From Glebionis coronaria (Eukaryota; Streptophyta; Magnoliopsida; Asterales; Asteraceae), in NCBI GenBank assembly GCA_025667525.1, contig CM046882.1, forward strand, positions 544,186,630-544,250,629: a stretch of DNA of 64,000 bases, read 5' to 3'. Below, one piece after another: positions 1 through 12,065 of the stretch (position 1 is its first letter; each line of letters opens with the position of its first letter). The position numbers and the translations under genes were made by a program. The notes below the pieces were generated by a model. The model was not told where the DNA came from. It saw only the letters and a program-made list of their open reading frames with translations, and did not search any database.

Positions 1-870
1 TATTATACATCAGGTTATGAACTGGTGTTGTATATTTTAACATGATACGTGTTTTTAAGCCCATGGAAAATGACAACCTCAATTGATGAACCAAGTGCAT
101 AAAGTACTTTCCAGGTGTATTTAACTTTGGTTTAAATGTTTAAAAGCTCAATTCATTAAATTCACAACACACTTGTTTATAAGTAGAGGAACATACGCAT
201 CATAGAGACTGAAATAAATATTTGTTTCTGTATATTATTATATGACAAAGATGGTATTTCGGTAAGCAGATTGGCACATGTTTATTTGTAAAGTGCTAAA
301 CGTATGGCCTAACTTGAAAATGTTATATATTATTTTAACATCCCAAAATCATTAGTATATCTTTCTGAAAATGAAACTAACCTTCACTTGATATTTCGAA
401 CCGTGACTGTAACCTTCCTGGACCGATCTCTTCTCATAGTTATTACTCTTCTAGCTTTGTCGTTTGTTCACCACTACCACCACCAGCCTCCTTTTCATAT
501 CATCTTCTTGCCTTATAGGCATTTGTTCTTCGCTTTCTGACCACTGCCAGCCTCTATTGTTTCCTTCTGCATCCCCCAAAAGTGACACTAAAAAATCAAG
601 CACACAGAAAGGACATGGAACTCATACCAAGATGATGGTAAAAAAATTAATACATGTATCATAATCTCTATACTTGCTAAGCTTCAGCTCTTAAAGTTGT
701 TAGTTGAGCAACCAAACCATTATTTAATTCAGTCACATGGGAAACTAACTAAACAAATAGATTTCTAAAGCAAAAACTTTTGTTTATAACTAAGAGAAAT
801 ACGTTGACAACAAAAACATCCTTACTCGCCATTCTAAATCTGTTGCAACACTACTTTTATCCTGTGTAGC
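1..870. other. Intergenic sequence, no supported gene
   Basis: AT-rich sequence. A 66-codon open frame at 464-664 has no recognisable domain and low-complexity Ser/Thr content, so I do not call it a gene. The downstream exons expected for the SNF2 fragment at 871-1005 (minus strand) were not found here. Confidence 0.5.
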
Positions 871-1005
871 TTAAGGAAGACCAATTATATGAGCCCAGTC
901 AACCATAGCTAGATTCCACCAAAGATCTAGAGTAATTGCATGCGATGCACAATCCATGTTCAAACCCAGATTCTCGGCTTCCAGCGACATCTGCATAACA
1001 TATAC
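871..1005 (-). pseudogene. SNF2-family helicase exon fragment
   Basis: On the minus strand a splice-acceptor-like TTGCAG is followed by an open frame of 44 codons ending in TAA. It contains MSLEAENLGLNM and LDLWWN. These match helicase motifs V and VI of RAD5/HLTF-like SNF2 ATPases, where family members read SLKAGNLGLNM and LDLWWNP, then an Asp-Gln-Ala and HRIGQ segment. Here the last part has decayed: the region reads MVDWAHIIGLP and then stops, so the HRIGQ arginine finger is gone. No other SNF2 exons were seen in the window. I read it as a decayed fragment of a chromatin-remodelling helicase gene, possibly transposon-carried or left after a rearrangement. Family call fairly sure, subfamily not. 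Confidence 0.6.
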
Positions 1006-1571
1006 CTGCAACATGTTATACTGGTATTAGTTTCAAAAGCTCCAAAGTGAAGCTCCAGTTTATACCCAATATTTAACCTCATTGTTTAAGCTTATTCTTA
1101 TGTGTGGTCGCGGCTGGTATAAAGTTAAAAATGACATTTTTTGACGTAGATCGTTAATTACTTATAGTTAAAGGGGCAACATATGAACGTTATCATCTTT
1201 TGCGCTAAAGATTCTTGGAGTTGAACGGGCATGTTCACACATGTCCACTGACACATGTCCGGTGTGATCCATCAAACAATGTGTAAGAGAGCATTCGTAG
1301 CATCAAATAAAAAGTGGAAAAAGAATTGCTAGAATTCAAGATGGCACATCAGATAAAAAGGGAAAAAATACTCACCTTCAGTGCGAAGAAATGTGGTCTC
1401 ATTTCCATCGTGTATTACACATCTGTCATGAAGATGAAAAATGGTCATAATTCATGCATGAAACATGGCTAGTCTAATGTGTAATATACATGTATAAAGA
1501 TTTAGAATATAACTTAGCTAGCTTGTGAATAGTATATGAGTCCGGTTATTTAAGATACCTTGTATCCTTTG
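1006..1571. other. Intergenic, no gene seen
   Basis: No coding signal. The last part (1557-1580) forms a near-perfect hairpin, CCTTGTATCC-TTT-GGATACAAGG, which straddles the proposed left end of the next element. Confidence 0.4.
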
Positions 1572-2229
1572 GATACAAGGGGACAAATCTGGGCCACTCA
1601 TCCACTTAAATCCAATGATCCATGTTTAAACAAAAAAAAAAAGCGGAGGGGTAGTTACGTCATTTCACTACCCCGCCCAAACCCTAACCCCCTCTTTTCG
1701 CTACATTCAACCGTCATTTTCATTTCCGTCTAAAACTCACACACATACAAAAACACACAGTGAAACACACACAAACATAAACCACCATCTTCCATCGACG
1801 ATTTCACCTTCAAAACACACATCAGATCAAATAATCAACAAAAACGATGAAAGGGAAGCCGAAAAACGAGCCATCTTCCAAAAAACCAGATCAAAGGACG
1901 ATAAAAACAAGGCAAAAAGGTATAAAATCACAGATCCATCCTTTTTCTATGCTTTTTTAGTTTTTTAAATGCTTTTTAAGCTTTTTCTAAGCTTTTTCAG
2001 AGCTTTTTCTCTGTTTTTTATACTTTTAAGCTATATCAATGATTCTTCTATGCTTTTTAACTAAATGTATGATGAATATAGTAGATCTATGAAAATAAAC
2101 ATCATTTGATACTTTTAAGCGAGTTTTGTGTTTAAAAATAGATTGCATGTGAATATAAGCATCTCGGTAGGTTAAAAAAATGAACAGAATAGATTTAAAA
2201 AAGTTGAGAAAAAATAGTTTCCTAAACTG

Positions 2230-2830
2230 ATAGAACATATATGATAAAAAAAAGTATAACATATATGATAAAACCTTATCATATAGGATGAGTGAAAATA
2301 CAATAAAAAGCACTAGGATTAGAACATATATGATAATTTTAAGCGAGTTTTCAATATGATAGTAGATTAAAAAAATAAACAGAATAGATTTAAAAAGGTT
2401 GAGCAAAAATGGTTTCCTAGACTGATAAAACATATATGATAAAACCTTATCATATATGATGAAACCTTATCATATATGATGAGTGAAAATACAATTAAAA
2501 GCAGTAGGATTAGAACATATATGATATTATATTGCTTGCATCATTTGATAGTTTTATGCGAGTTTTGGGTTTAAATATTGCTTATATGTGAATATAAACA
2601 TCTCGGTTGAGCAAAAATGGTTTCCTAGACTGATAAAACATATATGATAAAACCTTATCATATATGATAAAACCTTATCATATGTGATGAGTGAAAATAC
2701 AATCAAAAGCAGAAGGATTAGAACATATATGATATTATCTTAACATATATGATACATCAAATTTGATAGTTAAAAAATGAGACATCATATTTGATAGAAC
2801 CTTATCATATATAATTCATCATATTTTATA
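2230..2830. repeat. Palindrome array in intron 1 (ATCATATATGAT type), with ~135-bp tandem units
   Basis: Intron 1 of the Ulp1 gene carries about 15 copies of CATATATGAT or its partner TATCATATATGA. They sit in imperfect repeats whose shared tail reads AAAAGCAGTAGGATTAGAAC before the palindrome (near 2300, 2500 and 2705). The same unit recurs at 6690 and 6830 in another intron of the same gene. Confidence 0.85.
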
Positions 2831-5149
2831 AGTTATGCAACATATAAAGCTTTAAACATATGTAATTTTGTCTAACTTTGCGCTTTTATTGCAGATGAAC
2901 AGCCTACAAAAAACAAGGATGACGAGACAGAAGAACCACCTAAAAGAAGCTTAGGTAAAAAAAGCAAAAAAAAAATACAGAAAAGTAAAAATAAGTATCA
3001 TATCTGATAAGTTTTTTTTTATCAGCAGTTACTATAAAAACGATGAAAGAAAAAGCTGCAGCGCTTGAAAGAGCAAGACAAAGCAAGGAGAAGGGCAAAG
3101 GTGTCACTGAAGCTGTCACTCAAACAAAGGCCAAGGGAAAAGCTGTTGAAACAAAGGGCAAAGGAAAAACGACTGCGAAAACGAAGAAAGCTGAAAAGCC
3201 AATAGAGAGTACAGAAGGTAAGAAAAATATACTACGTGTCATATTTATTTCATTAGGAAAAAACATACAATATTGAACATCTCTTTGCTTTGTAAAAAAT
3301 GTAGAAGAAAGTGGTACGGAAGAAGATGATGTTTAAGAAGACGAGAGAATTAGCAGCGGGGAAGAATATGTAGATGAAGAACCCGAGTCTGAACAAACCG
3401 AGACAGAAGAAGGTCACAAGGATGAGGAAAATGAAGAAGAGCCAGAGGGCAATGACGAGGGGGAAGACGAGGGAGATGACGGAGACGGGGAGGAAGACGA
3501 TGGAGATGACGAAGACGAGGAGGAAGACGATGTCAATAATGAGGGTGAAAGTAGCGAGGATGATGATGAAGACCAGGAAGAAGAGGAACCTGTGAAAGAA
3601 GAGAGGGTCAAAGACGTTTTTAAGAAAAAAACAAAGATCAAGTTCATCAACCCTTCAAATACAAAAAAGGTAACAATTAATGATAATTTTATCAAATACG
3701 ATATAGCATAAACTCTGAAGAAAATATTTATGTATCATTTATGTTGATTGTATAATACTAACACGTTTCAATCTATTTGGCAACACAGCAAGCTTTCCTG
3801 AAGTGGAAAAGAAGGATAAAAAAAGACGGAAAAAGGAAATTGGAACAAAAGCAAGAAGCAAAACGTCCACATAAAGGGAAAAAAAGACAAAAGCATACAT
3901 ACAGCGGGGGCAAAAAAACAACCGGGAAAAAAGAAACAACTTCGCAGGAAGAATCAAGTGAAGGAGAAGAAGATGAGCTGATGAATGAGAAAATCGAAAC
4001 CGACGATGACGAGGAGAACGAGCATGTACATGCGGTTGGAACATCAAAGATGCTAGTTGTCAAACCTTCACCTTCTAATGGCAACAAGTTAAAAAAATAC
4101 GAAATTGAAGAAGAAGACGACGACTACGCGATGGTTTTGGTAAAAAGAAGAAGGGTAGAGGTCCGACAAAAAAGAAGCAGACAAAGGTATACCCTACTGC
4201 CTTGACCAGATGCTCACCTAAATCGTTGTTCGAAGCAACCTCGGGACTGTCAGATGAGAGAAAGAAAGTTTTAAAACAAATCGGTTTTGAGAGGTACATT
4301 GAGTTTCCCATAGACGAGTTGTCTTCAAACCTTATGTACCATGTTGTCGAGAAGTTCCATCCACAAAGCATGGAACTGAGACTCCCCAAAGGATCGATCA
4401 AAATAACAAGAGAAAGGGTGCAACAAATGCTTGGTGTCCCGATGGGGACAATATCTCTTAATGAACTGCCGAAAAGGGAAAACGATGATGCTTTCATCGA
4501 AGAATGGAAGGCTCAATATGGCACATTAAAACCAAGCCCATCAAAAATTACAAAAAGGATCCAGTTGACCAACACAGCAGACTTCACCTTCATAATGAAC
4601 TTCCTTATGCTCTTTGGTGGCACGATGTGCAACTTAGACTCTGGTGGGAAAGTCCTTTTGAAGATTTTGAAGAAGTTCACAGAGAAACACAACATTAATG
4701 AGATCGACTGGTCGTCCTATATACTAGAATGCCTCAAGAAAAGTAAAAGCAAGTGGAACGACCAAGCTGTAAAAAGATGGTACAACGGACCTGCTACTTT
4801 CTTGTGTGTAAGTAAAACCAACTGTTTTTTTTAATTTAAAACTTACTTTGTATGTTTTCGTTGTCTTTAACCAAAACAAACTTGTTCTTATCACAGCTGC
4901 TTTACTTGGACTCAACTTACTTCCCAGGAGTAGCCGTGATGCGGCGAAGACCAGCAATAAGAAGCTGGAACGGTCGGTTGATGAAGTTGAGAATACAAGA
5001 AGAAATGAAAATTCAATGTTTGGGGAACCTAGAACATCAAGATGAGTACAAGGAAGAAGATGTCCATATGGGGATTGATGTGTACAAAAACAACGACTTC
5101 TATCTAGAACCAATTAAAGACAGGAAACCACAAACACTAGAGGTAAAAC

Positions 5150-5245
5150 AAAAAACTATGATTTTCATATATGATAGTATGAACTATCATATATGATAGT
5201 ATGAACTATCATATATAATATGATAAAGTATCATATATGAAAGAT
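5150..5245. repeat. Palindrome cluster in an intron of the Ulp1 gene
   Basis: Four or five copies of ATCATATATGAT or near variants lie within 95 bp, between the exon ending at 5143 and the acceptor at 5280. Confidence 0.8.
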
Positions 5246-6614
5246 ACTAATACACTTACAACATACTTTTTTCTATGTAGGAGTTTGTTGAAAAAAGTAT
5301 TGATCGATTTGGAGAGATATATGACGCAAGAAGAGTGCTTGCTGAAACACTTGGAGAAGGACTTAGAAAGTTTGAAAATGATGAAACATTGATTGGTCTA
5401 TGCAAAGAATACCAGGTGGTATTCAAAATAAACAAGGACGATGACCTTGATGTGGATTTCATGGATTGGGAGCAAACCTCCACGGACGATGGGAAAACAA
5501 AAGATGCTCCTGTTTCAGTAAAACAGCCGGTTACTCTTGAAAATATACAAACTGAGGATGAGGAATCTGCTCAAAAAGCTCAAAAGGAAAAAGATAAAGA
5601 AAAGGAAACTGCAAAAGAGGAACTGGTCACCGAAGCTGGGTTGGTTCACCATCCAAAATCAGCTAAAGAAGTAGCGATGTTGGCAGAGGTTCATAAGACT
5701 GTTTTCACAGACGAGCCATTTTCCGGGGAGTTTGAAAACGACCCAGAGTTTGATGAATACCTGGACAGGTATTGCATGGAGTTGGAACGCCAAGCTGCAA
5801 TTGGAAGCCAAAAAAAGAAGCTCGTGGAAGAAGCGATGGCGACAAGGAAAACCAGAGGAACGAGGTAACCAAAGTCTCTCAAATCAACACCATCTTTCAG
5901 CCAAATCACAAAAACGCCTGAAACAACACCTAAGCAGATAGTGATGATGGTAGAATAAGATGATGCTACAAAAGAACAAAAGAGGCCATCCCGCTTGCTC
6001 CTTTCTAACTACATAAACAAGAAAGCACCAGCACGGGGAAAGCTCACTGTAGCAGAGTTGATGATAGGAGAGAGTTTGTTCTCAATGCTTAATAACAACC
6101 TGTAAGTAAAAGCTAAAACACTAACAAACTAATTATCATTCAAGTAGGATCATATATATATATGATAAAAGTAAGTAATTGAACTATGTTTGCAGGGATT
6201 TCATATTTGAGTCAGCGGACAATAATTATGCTTGCATGAGGGACAACATGCAGACAATGGCTCCGGGCTTAAAGGTAGATGCACCTGTCATTGACACATA
6301 CTCAAATGTACTAAACTTTGAAGAACACACTCGCACAGGAGGAAGAAAGAAGAAACAGTACTTCATGTCAACTATGATTGTAAGTACATCTTACATCATA
6401 TATGTTTTTTATAACAAAATTATGTCCATAAACTAAAACAAAAAATATATTGTTGATTATGCAATACAGACAGCAAACATGTTTGATTGGAAACTGGCAA
6501 ACGGACAGTATGACGTCCAGAAGCAGTTTCAAAAGTTTGAAGAGAACATGAGAACCTCCATGGGAGAAGATGAGGACTTGCTGAAGTTGAAGAGTGTAAA
6601 TCTGGTAAACACTT

Positions 6615-6885
6615 GACTAACATATATGATAAAAAAAGTAAAACATATATGATAAAAACTTATCATATATGATGAGTGACATGCAATCAAAAGCAGTAGG
6701 ATTAGAACATATATGATATTACAGTTACAGTTTACAATAAATCTGGTAAACACTTGACTAACATATATGATAAAAAAGTAAAATCATATATGATATAAAC
6801 TTATCATATATGATGAGTGACATGCAATCAAAAGCAGTAGGATTAGAACATATATGATATTACAGTTTACAATAGATTCAAAAAA
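6615..6885. repeat. Palindrome cluster with two ~135-bp direct repeats in an intron
   Basis: Two near-identical units (about 6610-6730 and 6745-6870) each hold four palindrome copies and end with AAAAGCAGTAGGATTAGAAC. They match the units of intron 1, so the block was copied within the element. Confidence 0.85.
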
Positions 6886-7670
6886 ATATAACTTATAAAA
6901 ACTCTGCAGGTGTTCTTCCCGGTCATATCTCACCAGCACTACTACTTGGTGGTCTTTAACCTCATCAACGGCGCCGTGTCAATCATCGACAACTCGAAAG
7001 TCGCCAACACATATGAAAGCAAGTACCAGACGTACTGTGACCTACTGGTAAGTCACTAAATACATAAATAAACTAAAAAAACATGAACATCTGTGCATTT
7101 CAAAAAGCATCTAAAAAAATAACACACCAAAAGAATATGATAAACTTGGGGCTTTTTTTGCAGATGAAAATGTTTATGATGTATATGGAGAGCGTCCAAC
7201 ACAAAATGACGAAAAAACTCAGGAAGCATACACTCATTCGACCAAAGTGGGGAACAATGTACAACGACATCGATTGTGGGGTGTTTGTGATGATGCACAT
7301 GGAGCATTATGAGGGCGAAAGTGCAAAAGGTTGGGTTTTGGACTTCCCGAGTGATTCAGATGAGCAAAGAAAGGAAATACTGAAGCTGAGGTTCAGGATC
7401 GCTGCAAAGATATTATCACACGAGAAGAACACCAGGAGGCAGCAGGTAACCGATGAAGCTTATGAATTTGCAAGAACCCACCAGATGCAACCATACAAGA
7501 CAAAGGTTATCAGAGATGCAATCAAAGCAAGAAAGGAGGAACAAGACAGAGATGTGGCCAAGAGCGCCATCTGAAGAAGGAAAGACAAAAAGACAATACA
7601 ATTTAAGACATTAATTTTTAATTTGGTCTGTAATAACTTAGATTTTTGTTTAAGACTTCCGCTTTGCTTA

Positions 7671-7811
7671 GCCTATCCTCTGGGAAAGGGGTACGCAACA
7701 TGCAGGAGAACCCATGGTGGGTTGCTCCAAACTTGGGGTCAACTAGTCGTAGATCATGGATCGGTTAATAGGCATCCATTAGTCCGACTACCCCCGAGTC
7801 ATGTCGCCTAC
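7671..7811. repeat. 141-bp direct repeat, copy A
   Basis: Lies just after the Ulp1 stop codon. Copy B is at 7900-8040, same length and roughly 85% alike by eye. Each contains a small hairpin (AACCCATGRTGGGTT) and ends GAGTCATGTCGCCTAC. It has no coding frame and differs in base composition (GC-richer) from the AT-rich sequence around it. Confidence 0.85.
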
Positions 7812-7899
7812 CTTAATAAGCTTTAACGCTTAACCCACTAGAACATTAGGCTAGGCAAAAAGATTAGTGAACTGATTTAGATTAGAAGCAGTTAGATGA

Positions 7900-8040
7900 C
7901 TTATCCAATCGGAAAAGGAGTACGCGGCATGCAAGAGAACCCATGATGGGTTGCTCTAAGCTTGGGGTCAACTGGTCGTAGATCGTGGATCATTTAATAG
8001 GAATCCATTAGTCCGACTACCCCTGAGTCATGTCGCCTAC
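7900..8040. repeat. 141-bp direct repeat, copy B
   Basis: Second copy of the unit at 7671-7811. It shares the hairpin and the end motif and lies between the 3' ends of the two convergent genes. Confidence 0.85.
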
Positions 8041-8269
8041 ACCTGACGTACCATTGGAAAACATTTGGATAGAATCGTAGGGAAGACAAGTTGCTGGCGG
8101 TAAAGTAGGATGTACCACATTTTGTGGATACAGCTTGTTTTAACTTGTAACCCGTCGAATTTTCTATTATGAAATGGAAAATGAATATTTTGTTTCATAT
8201 GTATTGTTCTTGTATTAAATTTCTAGAGAATAGAAGGATATTGAAAAACATGTAAACCGTTAAAAACAA

Positions 8270-8720
8270 AACTATCATATATGAAACATTAGTTTCATAT
8301 ATGATAGTCCAAAAAAAACTTGTAAAAACACACTTGCTCTGGAAACGAAATTCTAGAAAGAAGTAACATTAGTATCTTAAAACTATCATATAGGATACAT
8401 ACGTATCATATATGTTGTGTTGACAACTTAACATATATGATACATTACTATCATATCTGATAGTCCAAAAAAAACTTGTAAACTGACAAAAGCAAACAAA
8501 CTAAAAAAACTAAAGGATTGAACACAGCTTAACATATATGATACATACGTATCATATATGTTGTGTTGACAAATTAACATATATGATACATCAGTATCAT
8601 ATCTGATAGTCCAAAAAAAACTTAAAAACTGACAAAAGCAAACAAACTAAAGAAAAACTAAGGGATTAAACACAACTTCTCATGACTCATTGACATATGA
8701 TTATCCAAAAAAATATAGTA
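8270..8720. repeat. Palindrome array between the two convergent genes
   Basis: About ten copies of ATCATATATGAT variants, several arranged as pairs separated by TACGT or TAC (for example ATATATGATACATACGTATC). A longer unit beginning near 8400 is repeated from about 8530. It fills the 3' intergenic space up to the transposase stop codon. Confidence 0.8.
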
Positions 8721-9529
8721 TCAAAAACAACTTCTCATGAATCAAAGTGATCAAGACAAAATAGCATCATACATCATAAAATGACATGTTCAGAAACTGC
8801 AAACAGTAAAATAAAACGGGAAAAAATTCCTAAAACAAAAACTTTTCTTCTATCCAAGCTCATCCACTCGTACTTGCATCTGCAACAGCTGGATCCTCGA
8901 CAACGACTTCCTCCAATCTCTTACCAGTGCAAGTCCTCTTGTTATGATCAGTACCCCCGCACACCGAACATGTAATCTTGTTCTTCTTGCCTTTCTCAAT
9001 AGCCATCTCTCTACCACCTTTAATACACAGCTTTTGACGCCTAGGACGTCCTCTAGGGGTTCCAACATCTGGATTATCAACCAAACGTACAGACGGATGA
9101 GAGACACCAACGAGCTGCTCCAGACAGTCTATCTTCTTTTTAGATGGAGGATTTGGGCAATCCGCTTCAACATCTTTCTTCAGCTGCTTCAACTTTTCAA
9201 CAAAAGCACCCAACCTAGGCTCGTCTTTGCTCAACAAATGCACACAATGATCAACAATAGATGTCGCCTCGCTCGAATAATTCTCCAATACAACATTCTT
9301 CTCCCCATACCTGTTCCTCTTGTTCCTCAACGCAGCCGAGATAAGGTTCTTGGTCCAACGCTTAAGAATGTATTGCTGAGGAATCATCTCGATATTGGCA
9401 TTCTTGAACACGCAGAAAATATGCCTGCACAATATCCCAACCCTCATAAACAACTGGCATGTACAAATAACTGAACCATCCTCTAAGTTGCGCAAGACCT
9501 GGGAAAAAACAAAAAAAAAGAAGTGAATA

Positions 9530-9560
9530 TCATATATGATACATGTGCTTATCAAATATG
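9530..9560. repeat. Palindrome pair in a transposase intron
   Basis: One full and one variant copy of the ATCATATATGAT motif lie in the short intron between the SWIM exon and the preceding exon. Confidence 0.7.
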
Positions 9561-10369
9561 ATATGTTAAAAAAATATTACATCAAACCAAAACTCACATA
9601 CCTTGTACAACCCATCTTCTCTAGTAAACATGTCAACCTCATCATCTTCCTTCTCCTTCTCTTTATCATTGTCATTTTCCTTATCTTTCACATTATTAGA
9701 AGACTCGCCAACTTTACCCTTATCAGTAACCTTATCATTCACCTTTTTCTTGTTCTTCTTACCAGGCTCTTCATAAACAAAATGCCTAACTCTGATAACA
9801 GAAACCTCAGAACCCTCGAGCACATTCTTAGTATCTATCTGACAATACCATAATCCAACAAAAATATCTTTCTGAACCAACTCAAACAAGGTACGAGTGT
9901 AAACCATTGCAGCATGCTTCTCAATCTTGAGAAAAGTCCTTAACTTCGGAACATTATCCATTATATTATGATCCATTCTCTCTTGAACACTCCTTTGCTT
10001 ATCCATCGCCGTCTCAAAGCAATTCATAAAGTTCATAAGCGTCGAGCTAGAATTGGTAAAGTGGGAGAAGAAAGAATTCTCGCTCTTTGATCTAGACGTA
10101 GTCCTCATCAGTCCACACAACGGCGAGTCATAAAAATAAGCAGGGATCCAAGTTGAACGCATATCATACATCTTCGTCAGCCACTTGTGTCCCACCAAAT
10201 CATACTCTGTCATCAGATCACCCCATCTGGTGTCAAACTCCTCGGGACCAATGTACATGTTCCAAATAATCTTGTTCAACTTCTCTTTAAAAACCCGATC
10301 TTGTATATTTTCTCACATATCTGCAAAGACATACAAGAACCAAATGATATGAATCAAAATTCTGTTCTC

Positions 10370-10450
10370 ACATCATATATGATGCTACTTCAACATATAT
10401 GATACTATTAAAATATCATATATGATGCTACTTCATCATATATGATACTA
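10370..10450. repeat. Palindrome cluster in a transposase intron
   Basis: Four copies of the motif at about 20-bp spacing lie in the intron between the DDE exon and the exon ending near 10300. Confidence 0.8.
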
Positions 10451-11569
10451 GTCTTAAAAAAAGTACCTTTGCTGGAAGCTTCTGCGTGATATGCCACATG
10501 CACAGCCTATGCTTTGTACCAACAAACTCGGCTTCAATGGCATTCCTCATCGCCTTATCTTGATCGGTCACTACTATGCTAGGTGCTTTACCAAATGCTT
10601 TGATGAAGGCTTTAAGTAACCAAACATACGATTTCGTGGTCTCGAACTTGAGCAAACCAGCAGCAACCGTAACACACTTCCTATGGTTGTCAATCGCCGT
10701 AAAAGGAACAAATACCATTTTGTACTTGTTTGTCTTAAACGTAGCATCAAAAGAGACAACATCACAGAACTCCTTGTAGTTGTACTTGGACACTTCATCA
10801 GCCCAAAATAAGCCAATAAGCTCAACCTTGTTAACCAAATAATCAAACGAAAAATCAGCAACGTACTCCTTCCTCTTCTCGATCTTGTTTATCAACATCT
10901 GCGCGTCATAGTCCCCGATGTAACAGTTGACGCTACGGAAGAAGTTATTAAAGTAAACATTAGTGCCGTGAACGAGCAGATAAGAACCCTTGATCCCGGT
11001 CAGAAGGTGATGAGCTCTTGTAGCACCGATATTCACACTCGCAACCTTGACAATAAACACCTGCTCCGCGTATGTTAACTGCCTCTGATTCTTTGACAGA
11101 TGCTTGTACTCCTCACGTTCAAGCTCGTGGTCGTGGATAGTATCAAATACACTCAACTTGAACTTCGTCGTACCAGGGATCAAGTCAAACACAAACGAGC
11201 TTTACAACCGGTGATATGCACATTTGAATGCCTCAATTGGTTATAGCCATTCTCCAAATCTAGGGTGTCTACATATATATCCTTGGGGGAACCCTTCCTG
11301 TTGCAAACCAAATACTTTTGCTTCACAATCCCGCTCCTCAATCTTTTCTGACACGATTTCCTAACAACAAAACCATCTTTAACGGCATACTTCTTGTAAG
11401 CAGCAATGCAATGCTCAACTAAATCGTACTTGTTCCCTTTAACAAGTAAAAACTCGGCAGGCACTTTCGGAATGTAGTAAACAGTACCACCAGGAGTATC
11501 AAAGTTGGAATGAGTGATATACGACTCAGGAGTCCGCACAGCATTCAACTCTGCAAAAAGAAACATATA

Positions 11570-11735
11570 CTATCATATATGATTACAAAATACTAGAAAA
11601 AATCAACACATATCATGTAAACATCATATATGATAGACATGTATCATATATGATAGTATATGTTACATGGATATCATATCTATGTAAAAATACAAACATC
11701 ATATATGATACGTTGCTATCATATATGATACATTG
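11570..11735. repeat. Palindrome cluster in the first transposase intron
   Basis: Five copies of the motif lie between the N-terminal exon and the DNA-binding exon of the minus-strand transposase gene. Confidence 0.8.
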
Positions 11736-12065
11736 GCAACATGCACTAAAGCTCAACAAAAACTAGAAAACTTACTCTTAACAGCTTCCGCTTCTTCACC
11801 GTCTTGTTCATACGCAGAAATCTCATCCGCAAGACTATAAAGAACACTTTCGGATGGCAGATCCAAACCTTGATCGACACTAGATTGATCATTAGTCAAA
11901 TCGACCAACGTAGAAGGATCAACAACACCACTACGACCACTAGAATCACTCGAATCCATCATTAAAACCTAAGAAAAATCGAAAAAACAACAACTCATAA
12001 AAAACTTATCTAAAACCTAAAAGAATCAACGCTTATAAACAATATCCATAAAAAAAAGACCAGAC

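Larger units (their letters stand above)
1847..7574 (+). pseudogene. Ulp1-like cysteine protease gene of the MULE (multi-exon, damaged)
   Basis: Exons that can be read: 1847-1919, 2895-2954, 3029-3217, 3305-3669, 3789-about 4186, about 4187-4809, 4895-5143, 5281-5866 and four to five more to the stop at 7572-7574, all with GT/AG edges. The N-terminal half is Lys-rich, then an acidic Glu/Asp run, then a DUF1985-like region (4202-4809). The C-terminal half is a C48/Ulp1 peptidase fold: His in HQHYYLVVFNL (6937-6939), Asp in SIIDNS (6988-6990), Cys in DIDCGVF (7275-7277). SUMO proteases use this His-Asp-Cys triad, and it is intact here. Lesions: an in-frame TAA at 3334-3336 in the acidic exon and a frame change near 4137-4141. 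Such capsid-less MULE-borne Ulp genes have no proven role in transposition. Confidence 0.75.
8860..11962 (-). pseudogene. FAR1-like MULE transposase gene, one frameshift
   Basis: Minus-strand exons: about 11962-11776 (Ser/Asp-rich N-terminus), about 11551-11180 and 11192-10467 (joined across a frame change), about 10300-9601 and about 9500-8860. Order of domains: FAR1-type zinc-binding DNA-binding domain (FVVRKS, KQKYLVCNRKG, TGCKAR; 11420-11190); MULE DDE core with FDATFKTNKYKM (first Asp), VVTDQDKAM (second Asp) and HRLCMWHI; SWIM zinc finger CTC-x9-CRH (about 9455-9400); C-terminal CCHC knuckle CSVCGGTDHNKRTC. The protein binds element ends and cuts and joins DNA in the nucleus. Near 11190-11200 the frame of the DNA-binding exon runs into a stop while the next frame continues FDLIPG; one missing base explains it. 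Otherwise the core looks complete. Confidence 0.8.

Noticed and set aside
3414..3695. 93-codon Ser-rich frame on the minus strand
   Set aside because: Exact antisense of the acidic Glu/Asp exon; Ser runs are the shadow of GAN/GAY codons.
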